From: Gorsachius magnificus
Taxonomy: Eukaryota; Chordata; Aves; Pelecaniformes; Ardeidae
Length of the DNA: 64,000 bases
Reading direction: 5' to 3'
NCBI GenBank assembly: GCA_034008185.1
Contig: CM067082.1
Location: 13,562,984-13,626,983 of the forward strand
A model generated the notes under the pieces. The model did not search any database. It was not told the DNA's origin and saw only the letters and a list, made by a program, of their open reading frames with translations. The translations under genes and the position numbers were made by a program. How positions within the stretch are numbered: the stretch's first letter is position 1; each line of letters starts with the position of its first letter. Positions 38,001-50,300 of this stretch are shown one piece after another.

Positions 38001-39995
38001 ATTTCATTTTATGATTTGTGCCTATTCCACAAACGTGCTAAGATTAAAGTACTACTCTCCAATCCTTTGCAGTTTGATGTCATCCACAAACACAGTCTGT
38101 ATTCTGTTGTTTAAGTCGTTAACGGACATATCAAATGCTAGGCTATCCAGGATAGACTCTTATCAAATACTAATTAATAAATACTGCCATTGAAAAACTG
38201 TACTCAAAAAGCAGTTGCCAAATTTCTGCTGTGAGTAAGCGTTGCTCCAGCACTCTCTTGTAATGTAAATTAGATGGTTAAGAAGGTCACGTGAACCATG
38301 GATTTATATTACATTTCCCACTTCTTCCCCTACAAGTTTCCTCCTCTTAGGACAGAAAATTGTCCTGGGTTGATACTTTACCTGATGCTTATTTTACTAT
38401 CCCAGGGACATTTCTTCTGTTACTGTACCTTTCTGATGCCATCAGCTTAAAATGACTGATCTACAATTCCCCTGATGTGCTGAGCACTTGTAGCCTTGAT
38501 GGGGCAGTTGCCAACGGGGATTCTTCTCCCCTGCCATTACATTCAGCGTTACCAGACCCGGCTCTTGCCCTTGCAGGAGAATAATAAAGCTAAACTCTGT
38601 AACTCCAGCAGGCTCCACAGCCTGTGCCAGACAGCAGGCACTACAGCCTGGTTTTGTTCCTCACCGTTCCCCTGCGAAACTGCCAGTGGCATCTCGAGCC
38701 TATACAAGGGGAAAACTCCTGGATGATAGTAAACACAACCCTGAAACATCAAATATTTTTTTTCCAGGAAAACGGGAGAGCTGCCAGAACACACGACAGA
38801 GACTTTTTGTCACCCTCCAGCTTCTCAGCCTCTGGTTTCTTAGTGCGTGGGCAGCCTGGCTTGAGGCTGGCACCTCTCTGCAGTCCCCCACCACGTGTCT
38901 GTTGTCAGGGGCATCATCTGCACCTTTCCCACGTGCCAAGTTACACTGCAGAGTCGCTGTATGGAGCCCATGTGCCATTTTTAGTGACACTGAAAATGTA
39001 TTAGGGATGAAAGGTCTTTTTTTTTAATAATTTCCTTCCTCTGAGGATGGCTGCTGGCACACCAGACACACATGCCGTTCTCTGGGCTCTCCTTCACCCA
39101 CAGCTCCCATGAATCCCCTAAAACAATTGCTAATGGCTCAGAGCTCGCTTTAGCTTAATTCTCATTACTGGAGCAATGGTCTGAAAGGAGCAAACCATCC
39201 TGCTGGTGATGCATGAGAAGGGAGAGAGCCCTGCTGCCCTCTCTACAGCACATTTGCTCTGCTGGGTTAATGGGAGTTTAAAAGAAGAGGGAATGCTTTT
39301 TTTTTAAAGTCACCAACACAAAAAGCTGTTGGTATGACCAAACAAAACCAAGCACTGCCCGCGTTCAGCAATGGGCTCTTTACAGCCACTTCCTAGAGCA
39401 AAGCTACACTGCAACACATGAAGCGGGCTCGGATCAAACAGCACGTTTACCCCATCTTTTTAAGAGCAGGAATACAACCGAGTGCAGAGGAACAGCAATT
39501 CTCTCCCCGTACCTGAGTGCTCTTGTTGATGTACCGGCGTATGATGTCTCTAATGTTGCTGTTCTTCTCCGTTTGGAAATACACAGTGGCGGTGGATTTT
39601 TCCTTTAAATAGGGCTTCTCCGCTGTAATCCATGTGTGCAGCAGGGCTGGCTCACTGTTGTCAGAAATGGTGGGGAAGTAGGTCCCTGAAGGGAGCGACC
39701 CGGCATCGTTCTGGTTTGGTGCAGCCGCCCCGTCAGCGGTGAGGGACTCCTGCGCATAATAGGACTCCCTGGCATTATCCTTGATGTACTGAGCTTCCAC
39801 CGAGGAGAGGAAATCCACCTCCCCCTCTTTGCTTAAAGTTTCAAGGTAAGACTCTGTCCCACCGTCCAGGAAGGCGTCAGTGGCCAGCCTTATGCTTTCG
39901 TTGTGGCTGAAATCCGCTTTTGTCAGCTTCGGGGACTGGTTCTTGATATCCTCCAGCCTTTTCCTTATCTTGCCCATGTGTCTGGAGTGGCTCAT
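29031..39995 (-). CDS. FAM83A: FAM83A, four coding exons
   Basis: Exons in transcript order are 39995-39513, 36600-36433, 34748-34624 and 29577-29031 (stop TAA). All have GT-AG introns and phases fit, giving 440 residues against 434 in human. The start is at MSHSRHMGKIRKRLED, as in the family; an in-frame ATG 31 codons upstream is less likely. Residues 1 to about 300 form the DUF1669 domain (FLSSVEAQYI, SGTYFP, EKPYLKEKS, MDVFTDTEI, YCAKSGRKF, FLISDWRYVLSGSY), a phospholipase-D-like fold that anchors casein kinase 1 isoforms. The FxxxF element needed for CK1 binding in the family is visible as FDEEF at 283-287. The C-terminal tail is Pro/Ser-rich, as in mammals. FAM83A acts in the cytoplasm in EGFR/RAS/MAPK signalling. 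It lies between C8orf76 and TBC1D31 as in human. A noncoding 5' exon could not be placed. Confidence 0.95.
29578..34623. other. FAM83A intron 3: nothing further recognised
   Basis: This 5-kb intron separates the exon ending in SGSY from the last exon. Apart from short A/T runs I see no transposon, RNA gene or exon on either strand. Frames of about 107-110 codons at 33153-33534 overlap on both strands and have no family resemblance. Confidence 0.55.
35169..35328 (-). mobile_element. CR1 LINE 3' end, short
   Basis: The + strand reads cagaatcacagaatcacaga before atggcaagggttggaagg. That is three copies of the CR1 terminal octamer rather than the usual two, followed by about 130 bases of CR1 3' sequence (minus frame [17 protein letters not shown]). 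It is sharply 5'-truncated near 35328, inside intron 2 of FAM83A (34749-36432). Confidence 0.88.
36601..39512. other. FAM83A intron 1: no recognised feature
   Basis: Lies between the first and second coding exons of FAM83A. I see T/A homopolymers (for example near 37133-37147) but no transposon or exon. The 126- and 113-codon + frames near 38.6-39.0 kb overlap each other in different frames and resemble nothing known to me. Confidence 0.5.
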
Positions 39996-41799
39996 GGCTC
40001 TTTGTCGCAGCAGTCGATCTGCCGAGCAGGCACCATGCGTATGCGTGGTGCAGGCAGCGCAATCGTCCTTCTTGTTTGGAGACTGCATTCTGGCGTGAAA
40101 TTGCCTCGGCTGAATGAATTAACTATGAATAAAAATAAAGAGATCTTATTACCTCAGGCAAATTCACACTCCCTGATTTCGTCGGTACAATTATCTTCAA
40201 AAAAAACCCGAAGCGAAGCTTGCTTCTCAGGTGGTGGTGTACTTCAGCAACAATCTGTTTCCAGATGGGACACAAGTGCAAAGCTGATTAGATTGCTTAT
40301 CTGAGAGGTACCCACCTCACCCCCAGGGCATACGAAGGATTCAAGTCCAATTACCAGGGCCGTGGGATTTTGTTGTATTTCCCTTCCTGTTGCATCCTGT
40401 GAAATGTGAGCGAGGAAAGCACTCAAGCAAAAGCAGGTAGGCTCCCAAGCATCGTTGCACAATCTTCAAAACAGCTTGAGGCTTCTCTGTCTTCCCATAG
40501 TATTTGTTAGGGAGCAAAAACAACTCTGATGTTGAACTGGGACAGAGACATCAGCCATGTCCATAGCTTCAGAACAGCAGAAAGGGTCACGGACTCTTGT
40601 CTTTACCTACATGCTGCCACACAGGCTTAAAAATGGACTTGAACTTCGTCACTGTGCCCCGTTCGTAGTATGTTGCTATTACCATAGACGATTCACTCAT
40701 TTACTTCTTTAAAGCTTTGTGACTACGCCATCCTATTAAAAGAAAAATACCCCTTCCCAAACATCCTGAATATTATGTGGAGGGAGGGTTGTGACCTGGC
40801 CTCAAAGCATCAGAAATACAAACACTCATCACTTGATTGTGCACATTTAGGGCTGTTTGGTTGGTTCCTTTTTTTTTTTTTTTTTTTCCAGGCTGCAGCT
40901 TCTGGAGTCACGTTGTCCCCGTGGCAGCTCAGCTGCTGTGTCATTAGCAGGACGGAGGCGCAGGTTCGCAGCGGGGTGAGAGGCGCAGTGCCTCCGGGGA
41001 GCCAGGCCGACTGGTATGACTGCGCCGGGGCGAGGGGAGGCAGGGTGGAAAGGCACCCTGCCTGAGGTACGCCATAAATACCTGTGTGCATGCTTTTACG
41101 CAGGGGCACGTGTGACACAGTTTTCTCATGCGGGCTGAGTTTGCCGTCGCCCTGAGTGTCTCTGCATCTGTAAAACGGTGTGCCACGGCTCCGGAGGAGA
41201 GCACAGGATCAAGGGGACACACCAGTCTGGGCTCTTGCATGGGAATACGGACTGCTGAGGGCAGTCTGAGCGGGGAAAGAGTCCTGTCGCTCTGACCAAT
41301 GCACTCGGGAGCACGGGCATCTTTGAGGCCACTCAGAATGAAACAGGCCCAGTTTTTCCAGGGTAGCTTCCCAGATTCTGGGTCTGTGTCTATGTCAGAT
41401 GCCTTATGGGGGAAAAAAGTAATTATACGTGAAGAGGACACAAACATATATACTTATGAAAAGAGAAAAAGGTATGAAATGGTTCCATTTTTAATCCCGG
41501 AGCCACGGAAGGCAGGAAACACCCACCTGGGGGCCGAGGAGTGGTGGTGGTGGCAGGGCCTGTCCCCGAGTTCCTGGTGTGATTTTAGAAACTATCCTGT
41601 CCCTCCCCCCACCCCCAACATCCGCCCGTAGCTGTCAGACGCGGCCAAAAGTCACTAATTATCTACAGACCTGTTCTGCGCAATTACCCCGAAAATTATG
41701 CCGCCTAATTAACCTGACGTGCAAGATCGCGCCCAGGCAATGCCGATCGGGACCTCCCTGTGCCCAGCAGGGCTGCCACCCCCCGCCCTGGCCAGGGCC
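39996..41799. other. Upstream region of FAM83A
   Basis: This should contain the FAM83A promoter and any noncoding first exon, but I cannot place them. A 20-base T run lies near 40869-40888, followed by GC-richer sequence to 41.05 kb. No coding exon recognised. Confidence 0.4.
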
Positions 41800-42085
41800 A
41801 GCGCTGTCACCTCGGGTCCCACATGGTTACCCAGCGTCCCCGGCCCCGGTGGCCACAGCTGGGCCCCACGCAGGGCTGTCACCTGGGCCCTCCCCCCCCC
41901 CAGGGAACCCCGTTGTCCCGGGTCCCACACGGCCACCACTGGACCCCACACCGTCACCGTCAGGACCCACAGTGGAGCCCCATGGTCACCACGAAGCCCC
42001 ACACCGCCTCCGCAGGGCCCCACTCAGCCACTGTGGGCTCCCACACGGTCACTCCGAGGCCCTACGCGGTCACCGCGGGGGCCTC
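41800..42085. repeat. GC-rich 21-bp minisatellite
   Basis: Degenerate 21-base units are clearest at 41934-42080, for example acacggccaccactggaccc, acaccgtcaccgtcaggacc, actcagccactgtgggctcc and acacggtcactccgaggccc. One interval is longer by about 11 bases. Related but looser sequence extends left to about 41.8 kb. Since 21 is a multiple of three, all frames stay open on both strands, which explains frames up to 211 codons here that are not genes. The repeat ends about 170 bases before the tRNA. Confidence 0.75.
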
Positions 42086-42256
42086 CGGCAGGGAGCCCGC
42101 TGGAGTAGCCGGAGGCAGGGCCGGCTCGGGCCGGGCCGTCCCTCTTGCCCCTCGCCTTCCCCGCGGCGCGGGCTGAGGCGGCGGCCGGGCCCCCGGCGGC
42201 CGGGGCGGGGCTGAGGGGCAGCACCGAGGGCCAGTGCGGGGGAGTTACTCGCAGCC

Positions 42257-42329
42257 GCCTCGTTAGCGCAGTAGGTAGCGCGTCAGTCTCATAATCTGAA
42301 GGTCGTGAGTTCGAGCCTCACACGGGGCA
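42257..42329 (+). tRNA. tRNA-Met(CAT), elongator
   Basis: This 73-base gene has a complete cloverleaf. The acceptor stem GCCTCGT pairs with ACGGGGC (one T-G pair), discriminator A is at 42329, and the D arm contains AGCGCAGTAGGTAGCGC. The anticodon CAT is at 42290-42292 in loop CTCATAA, the variable loop contains AGGTC, and the T arm is GTGAGTTCGAGCCTCAC. The sequence matches the vertebrate elongator tRNA-Met, not the initiator: it lacks the initiator AGCAGAGTGG start. It has no intron and no encoded CCA. The internal A and B boxes (TAGCGCAGTAGG and GTTCGAGCC) are the Pol III promoter. A TTTT terminator follows 14 bases downstream at 42344-42347. It appears functional. Confidence 0.97.
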
Positions 42330-42503
42330 AAGGCGGGCAGCTATTTTCTTCCGGTGGCGGGACGAGCTGGCCCGGCCGCCCCGTGGCCCGCACAGCCACC
42401 CCCGGCCGCGGCCTCCGCGCTTTTGGCTGCTAAAAAGCCGCCCATAGCCGCTGTTCGACCCCTCAGCTGCGCCGTGACTGACGAAGCTGCAGCGCCGGGG
42501 CAA

Positions 42504-43396
42504 GAATCATAGAATCGCTTTGGTTGGAAAAGACCTTTAAGATCATCGAGTCCAACCGTTAACCTAGCACTGCCATCCCACCACCAAACCATGTCCTTAA
42601 GCACCTTATCGATCCTTCTTTTAAATACCTCCAGGGATGGGGACTCGACCACCTCCCTGGGCAGCCCTTTCCAGAGCCTGACAACCCTCTCGGTGAAGAA
42701 ATTTTTCCTAATGTCCAACCTAAACCTGCCCTGGTGCAACTTCGAACCATTCCCCCTCGTCCTATCGCCCGTTACCAGGCAGAAGAGGCCGACCCCCGCC
42801 TCGCTACCCCCTCCTGTCAGGCAGCTGTAGAGGGCGATCAGGTCTCCCCTCAGCCTCCTCTTCTCCAGGCTGAACAACCCCAGGTCCCTCAGCCGCTCCT
42901 CATCAGACTTGTGCTCCAGACCCCTCACCAGCTTGGTTGCCCTTCTCTGGACCTGTTCCAGCAATGCAACATCTTTCTTGTAGTGAGGGGCCCAAAACTG
43001 AACACAGTATTCGAGGTGCGGCCTCACCAGCACCGAGTACAGGGGCACGATCACTTCCCTGCTCCTGCTGGCCACACTATTCCTGATACAAGCCAGGATG
43101 CCATTGGCCTTCTTGGCCACCTGGGCACACTGCTGGCTCATGTTCAGCCGGCTGTCAGCCAGTACCCCCAGGTCTTTTTCCACCAGGCAGCTTTCCAGCC
43201 ACTCTTCCCCAAGCCTGTAGCGCTGCATGGGGTTGTTGTGACCCAAGTGCAGGACCCAGCACTCAGCCTTGTTGAACCTCATACAGCTGGCCTCGGCCCA
43301 TCGATCCAGCCTGTCCAGGTCCCTCTGCAGAGCCCTCCTCCCCTCCAGCAGATCAACGCTCACACCCAGTTTGGTGTCATCTGCCAGGCCAGCATT
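42504..43396 (-). mobile_element. CR1 LINE, about 0.9 kb, open frame
   Basis: The 3' end (agaatcatagaatcgctttg on +) starts 174 bases after the tRNA. The minus frame stays open through the entire element and beyond both ends (43627-42341). It covers the part of ORF2 after the FADD motif ([50 protein letters not shown] [10 protein letters not shown]). It differs from the 14.3-kb copy at many residues and represents another CR1 subfamily. It is 5'-truncated near 43396. Confidence 0.9.
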
Positions 43397-44378
43397 ACCC
43401 GGTTGTGGGCTCAGGGAAGTAATTCCCGACGCGTAGGTTGCGTGGAAAAGGCGCTGTGGGAGAGGGTGTTCTGCAAGCCCCGTTCCAGCCTTTGGGAATG
43501 GGGAAACAGGTCCCACTCCTGCGGCGGGGCTGCGGGGAAGCCCAGGGTGCGGGCAGGGAGCAGGAGCTGCGCGGGGGCACGGCCAGGCACTGGCTCCCGC
43601 CCGCTGGGAACGCTCTGGTTCATGCACAGGTACAGGCCTAAGATTTTTACGAATGGTAAGCGTGTACGCATGTGGCCCAAGGCGCTAGCCAAAAGCTTGG
43701 TGGGCTTATTCTCTTTAAATATAGAAATAATCACATGTAAACTCCAAGGTGCATCTGAACCAGGCACGTTCCCCACCTACTCCTTCCGCCTCCCAGAGAT
43801 GATCTTTGCCTGTTGTGTTTTTCCCCCTTTGAAAAGGAACGATGCCCCCTTCCCCACACCCTGCCGAGGGCTGTGCTGAGATTTCCATGGATCCCAGTCG
43901 CTACTGGCGTGGCTGTTTCTGGTTCTAGGTGCAGAGGATGCCAACGTGATAGCCAGTGAAAATCAGCCTAGCAGTACAAAAATAATTGTTTTTATTTAGA
44001 TCCTCCATCTCCTTTCTTTATCGTGAAATGTACCTGCTAACACACATACATGTATCTCCAGCAAGGGAGGTTCCACAGCCTCTCTGGGCCTTCTTTTCAG
44101 TGTTTGGCTCTCAATGGAAAGGACTGATTTCCCTAATTGCAAATTTCCGTGCTGCAACTTGTAGAATCCACTTGCACATCACTGACCAAAACAGCATTGT
44201 AACAGTGGTTTGTTTCTTCCAGTCATGGCATTCACCAGAACAAATAAAGTACACAAATACTGCAAGCGTAGTAACTTCATGGTAAAAAGTGAGTTTATTT
44301 TAGAAGTGAAGATAGCATTCTAGTTACCAAGAAAATAATGAGAAGGTTACAAACACCACACATTTTTCTAGCTAGCAT

Positions 44379-44384
44379 TTTATT
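44379..44384 (-). terminator. Candidate polyadenylation signal of TBC1D31
   Basis: TTTATT on the + strand (AATAAA on the minus strand) lies 131 bases beyond the TBC1D31 stop. A second candidate is at 44294-44299. Which is used cannot be told from sequence. Confidence 0.5.
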
Positions 44385-44514
44385 TTTATATAAAAATATT
44401 TCCAAAGACCTTTATAATAAACAATTTACGCTCAGGCTTTAATCACACTATACATATTTAGCATTTCACTGATTAATAATTTGAAAGTACAGACGAGGTC
44501 CAGAGCAAAGCATC

Positions 44515-47327
44515 TCAAGGTGTCCACTTCATAGCCTGGAAACGAGTTGGAGGACGTCTAGTTCGAGCCTGTGAGGTAAGCTTTTGTCTGAGCCGCCTGA
44601 CTTCTGCCATCAGTTCCCGCTCTTGGCACGCCAGTTCTTCTCGTCTTCTGTCTAAAGACACTGAAGTGCAAGAAATTTGGGCTTAATATTGCAACTCACA
44701 GTTTTCCATAAAGACCATGAACGCTTACTGGAAAACCGATACCTCCTGCATAGAAGCGCAAAGTTTTATTAGTACCACTGTATGCGAGACAGCCCTAAGA
44801 CCCGTAAAAGCAAGGAACAACTCCTCCAAAGTCCTTTGAAAGTGGCACCTATGTTTTGTTACAAGAAGGTCGGGTGCTGATGGGTCGCTACGCCTGGTAC
44901 ACGCTTCCCATTGTGTGCAGTTTTTTATGCAAGATGCATGTGATTTTAAAATGTGCTTTCACTGGCTGTAATGGCTAGGACAGCCTGGAGGAGATGATTA
45001 CAGACAAATTCCTGACTATAACTCTCAGTAAGATTTTGATGAAAGGCAGTTCTACATCTTCTCAACACCCCCAAATCATACAATAAGGCCTCCCCGCAGC
45101 CTTTTCTTCTCCAGGCTGAACAACCCCAACTCTCTCAGCCTGTCCTCATAAGGAGAGGTGCTCCAGCCCTCGGATCATTTTAGTAGCCCTCCTCTGGACC
45201 CGCTCCAACAGTTCCATGTCCTTCTTGTGCTGAGGGCTCCAGAGCTGGACACAGTACTCCAGGTGAGGTCTCACCAGAGCAGAGTAGAGGGGCAGAATCA
45301 CCTCCCTCAACGTGCTGGCCACGCTGCTCCTGATGCAGCCCAGAGTACGGTTGGCCTTCTGGGCTGCCAGCGCACATTGCCGGCTCATGTCCAGCTTTTC
45401 ATCCACCAGCACGCCCAAGTCCCTCTCGGCAGGGCTGCTCTCGATCCTTTCTTCCCCCAGCCTGTACTGATACTGGGGGTTGCCCTGACCCAGGTGCAGG
45501 ACCTTGCACTTGGCCTTGTTGAACCTCATGAGGTTCACACAGGCCCACCTCTCCAGCTTGTCCAGGTCTCTTTGGATGACATCCCGTCCTTCTGGTGTGT
45601 CAACTGCACCACTCAGCTTGGTGTCATCTACAAACTTGCTGAGACAGCGAGATCGAGTGTACCCTGTGTCATTGATGAATATATTAAACAGCACCAGTCC
45701 CAGTACAGACCGCTGAGGGACACTGCTCTCATAACATGACACACTGCAGGCACTCCCTACCTGTGCTGCCCCTGGTAATGAAGACATTTTTTCAGGTGTG
45801 AAATAGAATACAACAATAAACTGGTTTACTATCCCCTGAACACCTGCACAACCAATAATGACTCAATAACACAATTAAGCGTTCCAGTAATGCTTCTGAA
45901 ATTAAATGTTAAAGGAAGGAGGGTCCTAACTTAGAAACTTACGGTGTGATGATGACTCTGATGCAGACAAATCATTCAGACAGATGTTTCCAGACCTTGG
46001 CACCTGCTGGAGATCTACCCCTCTCTCTGGATGTCCGGCCTTTAAATCACGCAGCCTCTCTGTGGGAAATGGAGAGAAGGATTCTTTGTAAATTAAAAGT
46101 GCTTAAATTTCCAGTGAATTTTTTTCTAGCTTGAGGTGAAACAGTTTTTCTCCAGGAAGCAAAACTGGAACAATCACTCACTCCAGCTAATGGCAAGTAC
46201 AATTTGCTCAGAATTAGAAGTCAATGTTTCTAGTCTACGGGTCAAAGCTATGCATCACTGTGTTTCATTTTAAGAAATTACAGCTCCACATGTGCTGTTT
46301 CTTCCTATATAATTAATCTTCTGACAAATGGGCCACTCAGATCATGTGGAATACAGCTACTCGTACTTGCAGTTCTAGGAGGAGACACCCATTTTAGTAA
46401 TTTGCAGTTGCAAATTACTCCGTATTAAAAACATTAGGCAAATAAGGGCAAAGTCTGAAAAAGTTTGCCCAAAGCAATATTAATCACCTAATTTTAATAC
46501 TAATCACTAATCTTGTGTGAGCTTTGCAGAGACAGGGGAATAGGAGAAATATCTGCAAAAACACACAAATGCAGCATTTGAGAAGGATGTACTGGCCAAT
46601 TCTGGAAGCGCATAAATCTTTTTTTCCTGCGAACACCCACTTGGCAAAGTCACTTGTTGGCAGTGAGTTTGCTGTTCTTTACATTATTTGACAGCGGATT
46701 TCTAAGGGATGCGATTTTACGATCAGCTTAAGCTGATCTAAACCTGTGCTCCTACCAAAAATGCCATTTATATTGCTGCATCTGACAGAAAGGGATCTCA
46801 GTTTGATACCTAAGTCTGGCCTGATATATTGGTTTCATGAAAGAATACTGTCAAAAAGTGCTTATGGAAAGGAGTTAAGCTTAAGTTTATCCCCAATAGT
46901 GGACACTTGGGTTTGTATTCAGTTGCTGAATGCTTCATGCCAACATCCACACAGGAGAACTGCATTATCTATATGCTCACCAAAATAGCCATCTTCTCTT
47001 TGCAGCTTTTCAGCCAATTCTAATGCGTCATTCATTTTGTCTTCTAAAAACTGCTTCCTGTGCTCATCTGCAGCAGCAGCAGCCTTCTGCTCTTCCTCCA
47101 GCTGAGCTTTTTTCTGTATAACTTCTTCCCGCTGTGCAACAGAGATATTAAATGTGTCCTCAACAGATGTGTTGTGAGTAAAAAGCAATGATTAAAACCA
47201 TCTGGATTATTACAGGCTAAAGTTCACCCTTAAATCAAAATATGTTATTAAGGTCAGTGAATGCTTCTTTTTCAAAAAGTTCTCATTCAGACACCTGGAG
47301 AAATGTAAAAATCTTGGGTCAGAGGGG

Positions 47328-47361
<34 letters not shown>

Positions 47362-50300
47362 ATTTACAGAATTAGGAATATGCTTTCCTAAGCCTAAAAT
47401 ATCCTTACCAATTTGCTCTAGTGTTTCCAGAAACTTCCAGTCAAGACAGGGAAGGATATTCCTAATAAAATATTTCTTCAATACCTTTCAGTTTTATGCT
47501 CTACCATGTTACGGGCAAAAGACAGTTACATTTGTGCCAGTCCCACTTCAAAAAAGAAATAATGCAAACACCTTTTTTTCTTCTGCTTCCCTCACGGCCT
47601 TCAGCAGTTCTGCTTCTTTCACCCTGTTGTCCTGGAGGAGCTTGGCTATCTCTTCATAACGCTTCTCACGGTCCTGATCATCGCGCCTTAGTTTATGCAA
47701 CGCTTGCAACCTCCAGTCAGTGTCAATGCGTTTCTGCTCTGCTTTGGCTAAATGTTCTTCAGCCACCTAATAAAACATCTTTCTTACCAGGAGTACGATT
47801 ACCCTATTTCAAGCACACAGCCTTATGTACAGATAAGATGAACTGAAGTGTTCTCCACTATCACTGTCAGATGTCCCGGCTGAGAGCCTGTAACTGCAGT
47901 GCCACTCCCCCATCCACTACAGCAAGCTGGCTCATTCATCAGGGCTTTCTTCTGCTGCTTCTTCATCCTTCTCATTCTTTCCCTTACTGAGGGTCTTTTT
48001 TTGTTTGGTTTGGGTTTTTTTAATCTTTTGGAAAGATGCATCAACCCCCTCCATGATTTTGGCGATTTTGCTTTCCTAGCAGGGATTTATTATGATTTAC
48101 AGGTGCAACTAACATAAGATTGCTACCTGGATGCCAATACTTCCACCCACATCCATCTGCTTCCAAAAACTGAAGGCTGTTTACAAAAATTCAGACCCAT
48201 ATGTTTATTTCTAGACAAAATATAAATGCAGATGCCAAGCATATGGGCAGTGGGTTAGCTGCAACTATTTTTCCAACTGTGCAGTTACAAGTTCTGAGCT
48301 TGAAAATCTGAATAATTCCTAATGTCAAGCTACACACATTCATTACTGTGATCAAGAAGACAGCTTCTATAGCTGAATTCCCTGCCAAGCACTACCAACT
48401 GAAAGTCCCTTTGAGGCTTACTTTTGTTTTATTATGGTTGCAAATAAAACGTGTTCCTTAACAGGAGGATGTCTTATTCTGAAAAGCACTTTTGAGTCTT
48501 ATATGCCTCCTAAGTTCTGAGAAGCAAAGCAAAGTTAGTATTCATGGCAGGCCCAGAGAACTGCAGTATTGTTTGGACACTTCAGTCAGATTTTTGAAAA
48601 CCTCAAAACTTTAAACATACTGTCATAATCTATTAATATAGGTACCTAGAAATTAGATTTCCTTAGAAAATATTTTTGTATTAACTTGAACTAGTTAATT
48701 GCAATTGAAATACTATTAACTAGTACTACTTGTACTGGTTAGCATACCAACTCCCAAAATACATGTTAAGACCCAATCATCTTACTATCTGAGCTTTCTG
48801 GTTTTCTTCTCTATCTATTTCCATCAATCGCTGAACAAGGTGATCTTCCAGATCCACCCTTCTTCGATGGGCATCGACCTCTTCTTTCATTTCCTTTGTA
48901 ACTGCCTCTTGATCTTTGATTAGATGCTGCCAAACACACAAACATAAATTATTGTTGCTAAGCTACTAACTCACATTTGTAATTCTGTCTCTTAAACATT
49001 TATTAGAATTTAATTACATTAGTATTTGAATATATCCACACATCTCAAACCACTACATATCATAACTGTCCAAGAAAGTGATAGTCTCTGCTGTTTAATC
49101 CGCTTGGAATTACACTAAGCCCAAGTCTTCACAGTGGTCTTGCAGGTGATGTAATTCCATTCCCTGGATTACAGTGGGGCATAAAAGCAGAATTCCAACT
49201 TAAATGAATTAGACTCACCATGAAAATATTCTACACTTTTATGGCAAAACCTCAAAATGTTTCACAAATACAAATCATGTTTCGTGGTACGGGGACTTAT
49301 AATAAACACTGCAGAGCTTGAATACAGAGATGATTTGCCAAAGTAGTATGACTCAGCAGTAGATCTAGAAATAGAATTTTAACTCTCACCACCTTTTCTT
49401 CACATTCATTGGGGCACATCTACAGAGTTTTCTGGAAAAGACGTGACCCCTTCCCAGGCCTGCAGGAATCTATTGAGCTGTGTCAGCAGGGTCCTGAAGC
49501 AAAGTTAACACACACAGCCTTCTAAGCTTGAGTATAGCCCCTCACCAATGGCAGTAAACCAGTCAGTTCAGGGCACAGGCAGGGAAAGCCTGTCTACACA
49601 GACTGTTGTGGGCAGACATACATCCTCAGTTAGTTAAGTAATTGCTACCTTTCTAGCCTAAAGAGGCTGATCCCTGTAGAAATAGTTCCCTTAAACAGCT
49701 GACTTTACATGTACTGGAACACAAATGAGGTTAGCCTGGTTTAGGTTACGTAGCCACAACACAGCTGGCTGTGTCTTTATTAAATAAATGCTAAAAGAAA
49801 TTTAGCCCAGTTATGCTCAGCATGGGTTATAAAAAGTTTATGTCCAAAAGCTTTAAAAAGCCAAATATAAGTGGACAACATACTTCAAAATAAGGATTAG
49901 CTATCTGGATCTCCACTTCTGCCTGCATTCCATCAGATCTGCAGGTATGCAAGACTGGCACACGTAGCTGGGAATTTTAAATACCTCACTTACTATTTCT
50001 AATCAAAACGGACATTACTAAAGTCTTCCATTGGCAGCCTTACTTTTCAGTCATTATTTATAATCAACTTATATTTAACTTTAAACAGTAGTATTGATTA
50101 AGCCCGTTTATTACTGAAGAGTGATCTTTCTGAATTGTAAGTCAGTCATTTGAGAAAGGAACTGCACATTCCCCATGAACCACCCATTCCTTTTTGCTTA
50201 ATGATGTTGTTGGCAATTAGATATTTTTTCATCAACTACATCAATCTGCTATACTGTCCTCTCCAGAAAATGTAGATATATCTGGATAACACAGATGAAA

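Noticed and set aside
41579..42214. 211-codon Pro/His-rich + frame
   Set aside because: Created by the 21-bp minisatellite, which keeps every frame open.
42734..43879. 381-codon + frame
   Set aside because: Antisense shadow of the CR1 at 42504-43396.
45158..45739. 193-codon + frame
   Set aside because: Antisense shadow of CR1 reverse transcriptase.
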